Shown here: piece by piece, positions 47,712 through 56,580 of the stretch | Layout of the letters: each line of letters opens with the position of its first letter | Position numbering within the stretch: the stretch's first letter is position 1 | From: Desulfobacteraceae bacterium | GTDB lineage: Bacteria > Desulfobacterota > Desulfobacteria > Desulfobacterales > Desulfobacteraceae | Assembly: GCA_016744295.1 (NCBI GenBank) | Contig: JADGEQ010000025.1 | Coordinates: 1-64,000, forward strand | Direction of reading: 5' to 3' | Length of the DNA: 64,000 nucleotides | Made by a program: the position numbers and the translations under genes | The notes under the pieces: model-generated | The model's database searches: none | What the model saw: only the letters and a program-made list of their open reading frames with translations | What the model was told of the DNA's origin: nothing

Positions 47712-48746
47712 ATGGAAACCCTAAGGCGTAATGATCATATATTCTTTGACCGAACCCAGGTAATCGGTGCGGAAAAGGGGCTTGCCCGGGTTATGGAACA
47801 GGTGGAACAGGTTGCAGGCATGGACACCTCGGTGCTGCTGATGGGGGAAACCGGTGTGGGTAAAGGACTGATTGCCTCGGCAGTCCATAATAACTCGACC
47901 CGGAAAAACGGTTCCTTTATCAATGTCAACTGTGGCGCCATCCCTGAAGCCCTGGTTGACAGCGAATTGTTCGGGCATGAAAGAGGATCGTTTACCGGTG
48001 CGATGATCAGAAAGCAGGGTCGATTTGAGCGGGCCAACAAGGGCACCATTTTTCTGGACGAGATCGGAGAATTGTCCCGGTCTGTCCAGGTGCATCTATT
48101 GCACGTGCTCCAAAGTCATGAAATAGAGCGATTGGGAGGCACAGGCGCTCTTTCTCTGGATATCCGGGTGATCTCTGCCACCCATCGGAACCTGGATGCC
48201 ATGGTGTCTGCCGGTACATTCAGAAAAGATCTCTGGTTCCGGCTGAATGTCTTCCCCATTCATATCCCCCCCCTTCGCCAGCGCAAATCAGATATCCCGG
48301 ATCTTGCCCGGTATTTTATACGTAAAAAGGCCTGTCAATTGCATCTTTCCAAACCCGCTGAGATTGGGAAAAAAGGGATCAGCCAGCTATACGATTACCA
48401 TTGGCCGGGCAATGTCAGGGAACTTGAAAATGTTATTGAACGTGCCATGATCTGTTGCGGGAACCGGTACCTTGATTTTTCAGGCCTGATTCCGGGAAAT
48501 GGGATGACCCTTCATCCGGTTTGCGATGTAAACGAACCGGATTCCTTTTTAAGTTTAGAACAGGTAAACCGTCTTCACATCAGAAAGGTGCTGACCTCGG
48601 CCAAGGGAAAAATAAACGGGCCCGGGGGTGCCGCCCAACTATTGAATATCCATCCCAACACCTTGCGGAAACGAATGGACCGGCTGGGGATTCATTACAA
48701 AAAAAAATGTGAAGACACCATACAAAAACAACTCTGCCGAGGGTGA
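47712..48746 (+). CDS. sigma54-dependent activator (AAA+ and Fis-type HTH, no receiver or PAS domain)
   Basis: GETGVGKGLIASAVH, ELFGHERGSFTGA, GTIFLDEIGEL, C-term GGAAQLLNIHPNTLRKRMDRLGI. Confidence 0.93.
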   Translation: METLRRNDHIFFDRTQVIGAEKGLARVMEQVEQVAGMDTSVLLMGETGVGKGLIASAVHNNSTRKNGSFINVNCGAIPEALVDSELFGHERGSFTGAMIRKQGRFERANKGTIFLDEIGELSRSVQVHLLHVLQSHEIERLGGTGALSLDIRVISATHRNLDAMVSAGTFRKDLWFRLNVFPIHIPPLRQRKSDIPDLARYFIRKKACQLHLSKPAEIGKKGISQLYDYHWPGNVRELENVIERAMICCGNRYLDFSGLIPGNGMTLHPVCDVNEPDSFLSLEQVNRLHIRKVLTSAKGKINGPGGAAQLLNIHPNTLRKRMDRLGIHYKKKCEDTIQKQLCRG

Positions 48747-48994
48747 GGGTTTCGGGTACTGACCTGATCACCGGAACAATCGGGACACTTAAAATACCGG
48801 CATAAACTCCTGAAAAAGATATCAAATCAAAAAAAAGACTATCCAGGGCTTGTTGCCATTAAATTGCCTGTTCGGATTTCTTTGAAAAAAGCATATGGGT
48901 TGGCACTAGGGACAGGTTCGGTACACCTTGACTTGGGACGATACTTTTTTTATTCTCTTCCATATTTGCTAAAAAAATAACAAGGAGATCTTCC

Positions 48995-50197
48995 ATGCTG
49001 TATAGAAAAATGCCGAAAACAAATGAACGACTGTCTGCCCTGGGTTTCGGGTGCATGCGTCTGCCCGTGCTCAAGGGGGGGATGATAGACAAACAACGGG
49101 CCATTAATCAGATTCGCCACGCCATCGACCAGGGGGTCAATTATATTGATACGGCCTGGCCCTACCATGGCGGGCAAAGCGAACCTCTGGTGGGGGAGGC
49201 ACTGGAAGACGGTTACCGGGATAAGGCCTATATTGCCACCAAATTGCCCTCCTGGATGGTGAAGGACCGGGACCATATGGATGTCTTTCTCGATGCCCAG
49301 CTTAAACTTTTGAAAACAGAACAAATCGATTATTATTTGATTCACAATCTGGCCGGTCCCATGTGGGACAGTTTAAAGCAGATGGCGGTTCTTGAATTTA
49401 TCGACCGGGCCAAACAAAGCGGAAAAATCAAATATGCCGGATTCTCCTTCCACGGCCGGGTGGATGATTTTAAAACAATTGTGGATGACTATCCCTGGGA
49501 ATTCTGCCAGATTCAGTACAATTATCTGGACGAGTTTCACCAGGCAGGAACCGAGGGGCTTGAGTATGCGGCCCAAAAGGATCTGGGGGTTATTATCATG
49601 GAACCCCTCAGGGGCGGAAACCTGGGCGCTCCTGAACCACCCCCGGAAGTAAAGGCAGTCTGGCAGGAGGCGGACAAGGCCAGAACACCAGTGGAATGGG
49701 CATTGCGCTGGGTATGGGATCGCCCCGAGGTCACGGTGGTGCTGTCCGGAATGAATGAAGAGGCCCATGTAAAAGAAAATTTAAAGATTGCGGCCAATGC
49801 CCCGGCCAATTCCCTGACCCCCCAGGAACATGGCCTGATCAAACGAGCCTCTGACACCTATAAACGATTGATGAAGGTCGACTGCACCGGATGTGAATAT
49901 TGCAAGCCCTGTCCGGCTGATGTTAATATATCCGGGGCCTTTGAATTGTTGAACAAACTTCATTTGTTCAAGAATGAGCAAGAGGCCAAATTTACCTACG
50001 CCGTCCGCTGCGGCGGTGTTTTCAGCGGCGGAGAGCCTGGTTATGCCTCCCAGTGCGTTCAGTGCGGAGAGTGTTTGGACAAGTGCCCCCAGGGGATTGC
50101 CATCCCCGATTTTCTGGAAATGGTGGTCCGGGACCTGGAAGATGACAAAACTCCGGAACGCCTGGCCATGGGCAGAAAAATGCTTAATATGGATTAG
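48995..50197 (+). CDS. aldo/keto reductase with C-terminal 4Fe-4S binding domain
   Basis: LGFGCMRLPVLKGG...NYIDTAWPYHGGQSE; CVQCGECLDKCPQGIAIPDFL. Confidence 0.93.
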   Translation: MLYRKMPKTNERLSALGFGCMRLPVLKGGMIDKQRAINQIRHAIDQGVNYIDTAWPYHGGQSEPLVGEALEDGYRDKAYIATKLPSWMVKDRDHMDVFLDAQLKLLKTEQIDYYLIHNLAGPMWDSLKQMAVLEFIDRAKQSGKIKYAGFSFHGRVDDFKTIVDDYPWEFCQIQYNYLDEFHQAGTEGLEYAAQKDLGVIIMEPLRGGNLGAPEPPPEVKAVWQEADKARTPVEWALRWVWDRPEVTVVLSGMNEEAHVKENLKIAANAPANSLTPQEHGLIKRASDTYKRLMKVDCTGCEYCKPCPADVNISGAFELLNKLHLFKNEQEAKFTYAVRCGGVFSGGEPGYASQCVQCGECLDKCPQGIAIPDFLEMVVRDLEDDKTPERLAMGRKMLNMD

Positions 50198-50326
50198 GCG
50201 GATTACCCGGGAAAAGAATCACAAGAAACAGGCTGTCCTGGACAATGAGCAGAAAGAAAAGGGTGATAACGACCATATCAAAAATTTAGTTGAATCTTAC
50301 CTGGTTTTTTTTAAAAGAATATTGGC

Positions 50327-50359
50327 CTTTTGCCCATTGGGATTTCCAATGGGCAAAAG
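50327..50359. terminator. 14-bp perfect hairpin between convergent genes
   Basis: CTTTTGCCCATTGG-GATTT-CCAATGGGCAAAAG. Confidence 0.75.
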
Positions 50360-50378
50360 ACGGTTCTCTTGTTTCTCG

Positions 50379-50409
50379 GCTTTTATCTTGTTTATAAAAA
50401 GATAAAAGC
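50379..50409. terminator. second hairpin of a tandem pair between convergent genes
   Basis: GCTTTTATCTT-N9-AAGATAAAAGC. Confidence 0.65.
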
Positions 50410-50424
50410 ACTCATATTGCGAAA

Positions 50425-51048
50425 CTAAAGTCCTTGTTCGATGATCTGGTCAATACGATTTTTAATCTGCAGGGCATCTTGATAAAATTGATTTGCCTGC
50501 TGTTGTTTTTGGGCAGTATATTCGGCATCTGTGATGGATCCAAGGTTGATCCTGACATTCATCAACGCTCCCCTTAATCCTGTCACCGATGCCTCGGCAG
50601 CCACACCAATATCGCTCAGGGCATTTGCGTTTGCCTTTCCTGCGATATCATTAATCAGCATCAGCACTTCAAAGCAATGCTGGGATACCCTAAAGGGAAT
50701 ATCTGCTGCATTTTTGAATGCAACCTGGATGGCACAGCTTCGCTGACTTTTCTGGTCTGGGGTTTCCCTGGGCAGTTTGAATGCTGCCATCACCTGATTA
50801 AAGGCCTCTGTGTCATCGTCCACCAGGCAGGTGAGACTGCGCTGAAAAGTTTCAACCTGGGCCAGGGTTTTTTCCATCAACTCTTCTACGGACTCATATT
50901 TTTTCTTGCCTATTGTCAGACGACAAACCATGGCCACCAGGCCTGCGGCAAGGGCACCGGAAAGAGCAGCAACACTGCCGCCCCCGGGTGCCGGGGAATT
51001 TGAGGCCAGCTCTTCTGTAAATTCTTTGACACTCATGTTCACGAGCAT
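50425..51048 (-). CDS. cyclodeaminase/cyclohydrolase (formiminotetrahydrofolate cyclodeaminase, FchA-like)
   Basis: VKEFTEELASNSPAPGGGSVAALSGALAAGLVAMVCRLTIGKKKY. Confidence 0.93.
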   Translation of the reverse strand: MLVNMSVKEFTEELASNSPAPGGGSVAALSGALAAGLVAMVCRLTIGKKKYESVEELMEKTLAQVETFQRSLTCLVDDDTEAFNQVMAAFKLPRETPDQKSQRSCAIQVAFKNAADIPFRVSQHCFEVLMLINDIAGKANANALSDIGVAAEASVTGLRGALMNVRINLGSITDAEYTAQKQQQANQFYQDALQIKNRIDQIIEQGL

Positions 51049-51100
51049 TTTTTAAGGGTCTCCTTAACACGTTTTGTTCACTTTATTCGATTTTGAATCC

Positions 51101-52003
51101 TTAAAATCCAATCATGTGATTTTCAATGATCTGATCCCGGTTGAAATCATCTATCTGCAAAAAGTATTCTGCACAATTGATCAAAGCCTCCTGGGGGATG
51201 GTGCCGACAATCTGGGAATATACAACCGGCACTCCATGGCGTTGGGCTTCTGATTTAACCAGCTGAAAGGCCCGGTAGATTGGTGTTTTATTGGTATCAA
51301 ACATATTCATGGAAACAGCCACCTGGTTTTTGTCTTCAAAGGCAAGACCAATGGACCGGATGGTGCTAAATCCCCCGCTTGGCCCGCGAACGGTTTTGGC
51401 AATGGCTTTGGCAATGCCAAGGTCATTGGTTCCAAGAACCACGTTGACGGCAACAAGTCCTGTGGTTGCAGCGCTGACAATGGTGGCACCGGCGGTTGCA
51501 TGGAGAGCTGCAGGTCCTATATCAGGCGCTCTTTCCGCCAGATGCGCCACCTCCTTAAGCCCCTCATATTGTCCCTTTCGAATAAAGTCCAGGCTTTTGC
51601 GCTGTTCACACCGGGCATTTTCTCCGGTAAAGAAAACCGGCACCTGGTATCGATCAAATACTTCTGTTCCAATCTCTTCGGCAAGCTGTTTACACTCTTC
51701 AAGACTTATATTGGCCAGGGGAAAAAGCGGAATGGTATCCTGGGCACCAATCCTTGGGTGGGCCCCTTTCTGCTCTTCCATGTTTATCAGTTCATAGGAT
51801 TTGCCAGCCATGTTGAGCAGGGCCTCTTTCAAGGGGGCAGGTTTTCCGATAACTTCGATTACGGTGCGGTTAAAATCAGCATCCGGATAATGATCTATGA
51901 GTTTAACGCCTTCAACATCTTTGAATTGACCGATTATAGCCTCAATAACATCTTTTCTTTTACCTTCACTGAAATTGGGAACAGCATGAATATACTGTGA
52001 CAT
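51101..52003 (-). CDS. glutamate (or glycine) formimidoyltransferase
   Basis: VPNFSEGKRKDVIEAIIGQF...AHPRIGAQDTIPLFPL...VAVNVVLGTNDLGIAKAIAKTVRGPSGGF. Confidence 0.93.
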   Translation of the reverse strand: MSQYIHAVPNFSEGKRKDVIEAIIGQFKDVEGVKLIDHYPDADFNRTVIEVIGKPAPLKEALLNMAGKSYELINMEEQKGAHPRIGAQDTIPLFPLANISLEECKQLAEEIGTEVFDRYQVPVFFTGENARCEQRKSLDFIRKGQYEGLKEVAHLAERAPDIGPAALHATAGATIVSAATTGLVAVNVVLGTNDLGIAKAIAKTVRGPSGGFSTIRSIGLAFEDKNQVAVSMNMFDTNKTPIYRAFQLVKSEAQRHGVPVVYSQIVGTIPQEALINCAEYFLQIDDFNRDQIIENHMIGF

Positions 52004-52126
52004 AGCTTACCTCTTGCAATTATTAGTAGATTTATTCACATCATCCGGATTCTTCAGGACCCGATTTTTCAAAAACCGGTATCGTTGAAACCATGATTTT
52101 TGTGGATAACAAATAGAAAAAAAATA

Positions 52127-52152
52127 GTCACGGGGGCATAAGCCCCCGTGAC
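52127..52152 (-). terminator. intrinsic terminator after the cyclase-family gene
   Basis: GTCACGGGGGC-ATAA-GCCCCCGTGAC; minus strand continues TATTTTTTTTC. Confidence 0.88.
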
Positions 52153-52168
52153 CTGACGCGATTAAAAT

Positions 52169-52888
52169 TTATTTTTCGATAAAAGCCATGGCCCGAATCG
52201 GAGAGCCACTTCCTTCACGAATTCTCAATGGCAGCCCCATGTACATGAATCTTTTGCCAACAACCTTGTCCAGGTTACACAGATTTTCCGTGTTGGTAAT
52301 GCCAAATTTTCCACATACCCAATGCCCTGAAAAATCCAGATCATCCGGCGTCTGATCAATGGCAGGGGCATCAACGCCAATATTAACAACCCCTTGTTTG
52401 GCCAGCCATTCGGCGGCAGCATAGGATACACCTGTGTGTTTGCTGCCAAGCCCCCCATAATCCTTGTCCGGATAGGTTCTGTCATAATGGCCTGTATACA
52501 TGAGGAAAATATCCCCTTTTTTGATCCCAAGCCCCTGTTTCTCAATTGCGGCTTCCAGGTCTTTCACCTCAATATAATCAGGATATCTGATGTGGGAGAG
52601 ATCCACGCAGATGGCATCACCCCAGAACAGATTGATATCCATATTCTCGATGGTAGGTCCTGTTGGATCATATTCCCAAACCGCATCAGAATGTGTGGGA
52701 CCATGTTCACTGATCAGCATATTTCGGGCGGAAAACCCCAGGGTTGGAGACCCGGTGTCTTTCATATTTTTTTCATGGGTCTGGTTGAGCATGAAAAATG
52801 TTTTCTGATGCATGCCAAAAACAGGCATGCCTTCATAGATCTCCTGGGACAAATTAATGACTTCAAATCTGTCATGGTAATTGTTCAT
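52169..52888 (-). CDS. cyclase-family protein (kynurenine formamidase-like fold)
   Basis: INLSQEIYEGMPVFG...ISEHGPTHSDAVWEYDPTGPTIENMD...VNIGVDAPAID. Confidence 0.85.
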   Translation of the reverse strand: MNNYHDRFEVINLSQEIYEGMPVFGMHQKTFFMLNQTHEKNMKDTGSPTLGFSARNMLISEHGPTHSDAVWEYDPTGPTIENMDINLFWGDAICVDLSHIRYPDYIEVKDLEAAIEKQGLGIKKGDIFLMYTGHYDRTYPDKDYGGLGSKHTGVSYAAAEWLAKQGVVNIGVDAPAIDQTPDDLDFSGHWVCGKFGITNTENLCNLDKVVGKRFMYMGLPLRIREGSGSPIRAMAFIEK

Positions 52889-52919
52889 GACATTCTCCTT
52901 TTTTTGTTTTTAATAGTCG

Positions 52920-52936
52920 TGTAAACAGTGTTTACA
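52920..52936. promoter_or_regulatory. perfect dyad, candidate operator
   Basis: TGTAAACA-G-TGTTTACA between the cyclase and permease genes. Confidence 0.45.
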
Positions 52937-52975
52937 GCCTTGTCCGGATACAATGTATACAGGCAAGGACAATTT

Positions 52976-54442
52976 TTAAGCCTCTTCGGGAAAACGGCTC
53001 TCGCCCATGGCCCGTGCTGCCGCATAGGTTGGATGATTCTTGACCAGAGTGTAATAAAGAACACCTGCTGTTATAACCCCTGCAAAATAGCTTAAATCAG
53101 CTCCCCCAAAGTGGTTTACCATCAAGGGACTTGCATAGAGATTTGAATTGGTGAATAAAAGGGATACTGCCATGGCCGCAACAAAGCTGATAACCCCGGG
53201 CCAGAAGATGCCGCTGTTATACCAATAAGATCCCTGGCCCCAATTCATTATCTCCACAGAATCATAATTACCATTTCTTAGGAAATAATCGGTCAGCACA
53301 ATGGTGATCCAAGGGCAGGTCCATATGATGATATAGAGCAACCATTGTTCATAAAGTTCAAAAAATTGTCCGTAAAGCAGGGTGACAATTCGAAAAATCA
53401 GGGTAGCTGCCGCAATGACAAGTATTCCCTGGACTCTTTTCAAAGGAAGGCGCAGGGCCAGAAGAGACAGGCCTGCAGTATATCCATTGGGAACGTTGGT
53501 GGCGACACATCCCAATACAACGGCCAGCATAAAAATGGCAAAAAACCAGGTGGGAAGAAGCTGGGGCAGTTGGCTTACAGGGTCACTGGCAAGGCCGCCC
53601 AGGGTTTGAAACGCCACAATCCCTACACACACACCAACGATTTCAGTCAACATCAGGGCAGTAAACTGGCCGCCGCCGGAGAAGAATGCCACTTTTTTCC
53701 AGGATACGTCTGGGTTGAGGTATCTTGAGTAATCACTTGCAAAGTTTGTCCAGGATATTGGATATGAAAAAATGATTCCCATGCCCAAAAGCCAGGTTCC
53801 CCAGCCGGCAGACCCTTCACCTGGAGCCAGGGTTCCGGCAAAACTCCAGTCCATGTTGGGAAGCATAAAGCAAAACATTCCAAGAAACATGGCAGCCAGA
53901 ATAATTGCAATCCACTGTTCCACCTTGATGATGGTGGCATGGCCGTATATGGCAAGAAGGGTTTCTGCCAGAAGAACGATACCCATGCAGATCCACATCA
54001 AAGTTGTGCTGTCCGGAATACCTATTAGTTTAAACAATTCCTGTAATCCCATGGTGGCAACAACCGAATTGATGGAAAACCACCCCAGAACGGAAACCGT
54101 ACTGATAATGGTTGGCAAATAAGCGCCAAGATGACCAAATGATGTACGAGTGGTAACAATACCTGCTGTGCCTGTCCGGGGCCCCATGATGGCGGCAAGA
54201 CCCAGAACCGTGCAGCCAAGAAGGTTACCCACCAGGATCGCCATGATGGACTGGAGAAAACTAAGGCCCAGGCTGATCATCAGAACACCTTCTAACATGA
54301 CCACATAGTTGGTATTTGCACCCACCCACATCCCAAAAAGTTCTTTTGGCAGACCGTGTCTGTGTTTAAGGGTTATGGGTTCAAGATCATTTTGTTCAAT
54401 CTGACCGACAGCGTCAATCGGACTCTGATTTATGTTTTCCAT
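52976..54442 (-). CDS. NCS1-family (purine-cytosine) permease
   Basis: Polytopic; FGMWVGANTNYVVMLEGVLMISLGLSFLQSIMAILVGNLLGC...GPRTGTAGIVTTRTSFGHLGAYLP. Confidence 0.9.
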   Translation of the reverse strand: MENINQSPIDAVGQIEQNDLEPITLKHRHGLPKELFGMWVGANTNYVVMLEGVLMISLGLSFLQSIMAILVGNLLGCTVLGLAAIMGPRTGTAGIVTTRTSFGHLGAYLPTIISTVSVLGWFSINSVVATMGLQELFKLIGIPDSTTLMWICMGIVLLAETLLAIYGHATIIKVEQWIAIILAAMFLGMFCFMLPNMDWSFAGTLAPGEGSAGWGTWLLGMGIIFSYPISWTNFASDYSRYLNPDVSWKKVAFFSGGGQFTALMLTEIVGVCVGIVAFQTLGGLASDPVSQLPQLLPTWFFAIFMLAVVLGCVATNVPNGYTAGLSLLALRLPLKRVQGILVIAAATLIFRIVTLLYGQFFELYEQWLLYIIIWTCPWITIVLTDYFLRNGNYDSVEIMNWGQGSYWYNSGIFWPGVISFVAAMAVSLLFTNSNLYASPLMVNHFGGADLSYFAGVITAGVLYYTLVKNHPTYAAARAMGESRFPEEA

Positions 54443-54481
54443 ATTTTCTTTTCCTATTCCTGTTTCGGTTTCGGTTTCGGT

Positions 54482-56314
54482 TTAAGATTTGATGGTTGGT
54501 AAAATGCAATAATTCTGGGCATCAACAACGCCCTTGTCAGTGATCTTCCATTTGGGACTTGTTGTAAGGGATAAAAAGGCCAGGTGCATAAAAGGAGCAT
54601 GGGCTTTACATTCAAGTTTGTCGGCTGCAAGGCTTGTCAAATGACGCATCTGGTCTGTCAGCTCACTGGCACTCAGTTCATCCGTGATCAGGCCTGCGAC
54701 ACGCAGGGGCAGTTCGCCTATAATCTTGTTGTCTTTGGTCAGAACAAGGCCGCCCTGGAGCTCTATAATCCGGTTTACAGCAAGGGCCATGTCCTCGTAG
54801 TTGGTTCCCATAACCATGATGTTATGGGTGTCGTGGGAAACGGTCTCTGCAATGGCACCATGTTTCATTCCAAAGCCTTTGACAAAGGAAGTGCCGATAT
54901 CGCTCTGGCCATGTCTGCCCACAACAGCAATGGGCAAAAGATCCTGATCAAGGTCGGGTTGTACAAAACCATCAACCACTTCCATTTCTGACTCAACGGC
55001 TTCTGAAAGGTTTTGGTCAAGAATCAATCCGATACAGCGTACCACAGCCTTGTTCTTGCCAGGGCAGGCAACCAACAAATCTTCGGGTGTGATGGGATCG
55101 CGTTTAACCGAATGCTTGACTGAATCAGGATAGGTATAGGGCGGCAGATCAATTTTTAATTCTCTGTCCTGGGCAACCAATTGTCCTGACAGAAAAACCT
55201 CGGATACCTCCATATCCTCAAGATTTCCCTTGATCACGGCGATGTCGGCAAGTTTGCCAGGTGCAAGAACGCCAATGTCGGAAAAACCCTGCCAGGTGGC
55301 AGCATTAATGGTTGCCATCTGAATGGCTTCAACCGGATCAACACCCGCCTTGATGGTGCGGCGGATGATGTCATTCATGTGTCCTGTTTTGGCGATATCT
55401 TCAGCCAGCATGTCGTCTGTGGCAAGAATAGCCCTTCGGGAATCCATGTTCTCTTCGGTTATGGCCCGGATACATTCAGACATATTGCGTTGGGTGGAGC
55501 CTTCCCGCATCAGCATGTACACGCCATAGCGCAGTTTTTCCATGGCTTCTGCCTTTGAGGTGGTCTCATGGCAGGAAATTTCAGTGCCCCCGGCAAGAAT
55601 ATGGGCAGCCAGTTCATTGCCAAAAAGCTCGGCAGCATTCCCGTCCACTTTTTTTCCGCAACTCTGGGCATAAACCGTGGAGACGATGGTGTCTCTGAAT
55701 ACGCCGGGGTTGTGCTCATAAACATCCCGTGCCGCGGTAACACCCTGGGTCTCACCAATACCTGATACAGTGGGGTATTCAAGCATTTCAGGAATGTCTC
55801 TGGAATCAATATCCACCCCTGCTGTTTCAAGGCCGGGAGAATCAGGGCAGAGTGCAGGAACCCTTGAATGAACATGATGGGGCATTAATGCAGCTTCGTC
55901 ACACATGGCCTTGATACCTAAGGGACCCAGGACATTACCGATTTCGTGGGGATCTGAAATCAGGCAGGTCGTTCCTGTGGGAATGGAGAGCCTGGAAAAT
56001 TCGGTGACCGTCAACATGGCGCTTTCAAAATGCATGTGAGAATCAATAAAACCGGGGCTTAAAAATTTTCCTTTCATATCGATAACCTGGGTTTTCTCCC
56101 CGATCAGGGCCTTGCAGTCTCCGACCATGAGGATATAGTTGCCAGCAATGGCAATATCAGCTTCATATATCTCCCGGGTGATGACATTGATAACCTTCCC
56201 ACCCGTTAGTACCTTGTCTGCGAATTGACCTGAATCCATCAGAATATCAACGGCCTTTTGTCGCTCAGACACGAGCTTGAGTTGATGAATGCTTGATTTT
56301 CCACGAACTTCCAT
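54482..56314 (-). CDS. ade: adenine deaminase
   Basis: SPGFIDSHMHFESAMLTVTEFSRLSIPTGTTCLISDPHEIGNVLG; IAVVGRHGQSDIGTSFVKGFGMKHGAIAETVSHDTHNIMVMG. Confidence 0.95.
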   Translation of the reverse strand: MEVRGKSSIHQLKLVSERQKAVDILMDSGQFADKVLTGGKVINVITREIYEADIAIAGNYILMVGDCKALIGEKTQVIDMKGKFLSPGFIDSHMHFESAMLTVTEFSRLSIPTGTTCLISDPHEIGNVLGPLGIKAMCDEAALMPHHVHSRVPALCPDSPGLETAGVDIDSRDIPEMLEYPTVSGIGETQGVTAARDVYEHNPGVFRDTIVSTVYAQSCGKKVDGNAAELFGNELAAHILAGGTEISCHETTSKAEAMEKLRYGVYMLMREGSTQRNMSECIRAITEENMDSRRAILATDDMLAEDIAKTGHMNDIIRRTIKAGVDPVEAIQMATINAATWQGFSDIGVLAPGKLADIAVIKGNLEDMEVSEVFLSGQLVAQDRELKIDLPPYTYPDSVKHSVKRDPITPEDLLVACPGKNKAVVRCIGLILDQNLSEAVESEMEVVDGFVQPDLDQDLLPIAVVGRHGQSDIGTSFVKGFGMKHGAIAETVSHDTHNIMVMGTNYEDMALAVNRIIELQGGLVLTKDNKIIGELPLRVAGLITDELSASELTDQMRHLTSLAADKLECKAHAPFMHLAFLSLTTSPKWKITDKGVVDAQNYCILPTIKS

Positions 56315-56382
56315 TTGGTTCTCCTTATATTAGAATTTACCCATTGATGCTATAACGGCGTTTATCTATGAGGAACTGCAAT

Positions 56383-56398
56383 TGCCAGATTCGTGCCA
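56383..56398 (-). promoter_or_regulatory. candidate sigma54 (-24/-12) promoter of the adenine deaminase operon
   Basis: Minus strand TGGCACG-AATC-TGGCA (consensus TGGCACG-N4-TTGCA, one mismatch, GG-N10-GC kept). Confidence 0.7.
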
Positions 56399-56541
56399 TG
56401 AAAACAAGGGTGATATCAGGTGTCTTTTGTCGGATGGAGACAGGGGTGGGTATGAGAAAAAAATACTATAAATTAAGATAGATAGGCGAATAAGAAAGGG
56501 CGGATGCCCTCTTTGGATAAAATAATATCCAAGGGGAATTT

Positions 56542-56580
56542 AAGTCATTTAAGACTTGGGGCCAAGTCGTTATTGACTTG
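56542..56580. promoter_or_regulatory. paired dyads, candidate activator (UAS) sites for the adenine deaminase promoter
   Basis: AAGTC-ATTTAA-GACTT (56542-56557) and CAAGTC-GTTATT-GACTTG (56563-56580), centres 22 bp apart. Confidence 0.65.

Noticed and set aside
48898-48925. TGGCACTAGGGACAGG upstream of the aldo/keto reductase as a sigma54 promoter
   Set aside because: The -24-like half is present but there is no -12 TTGC element at correct spacing.
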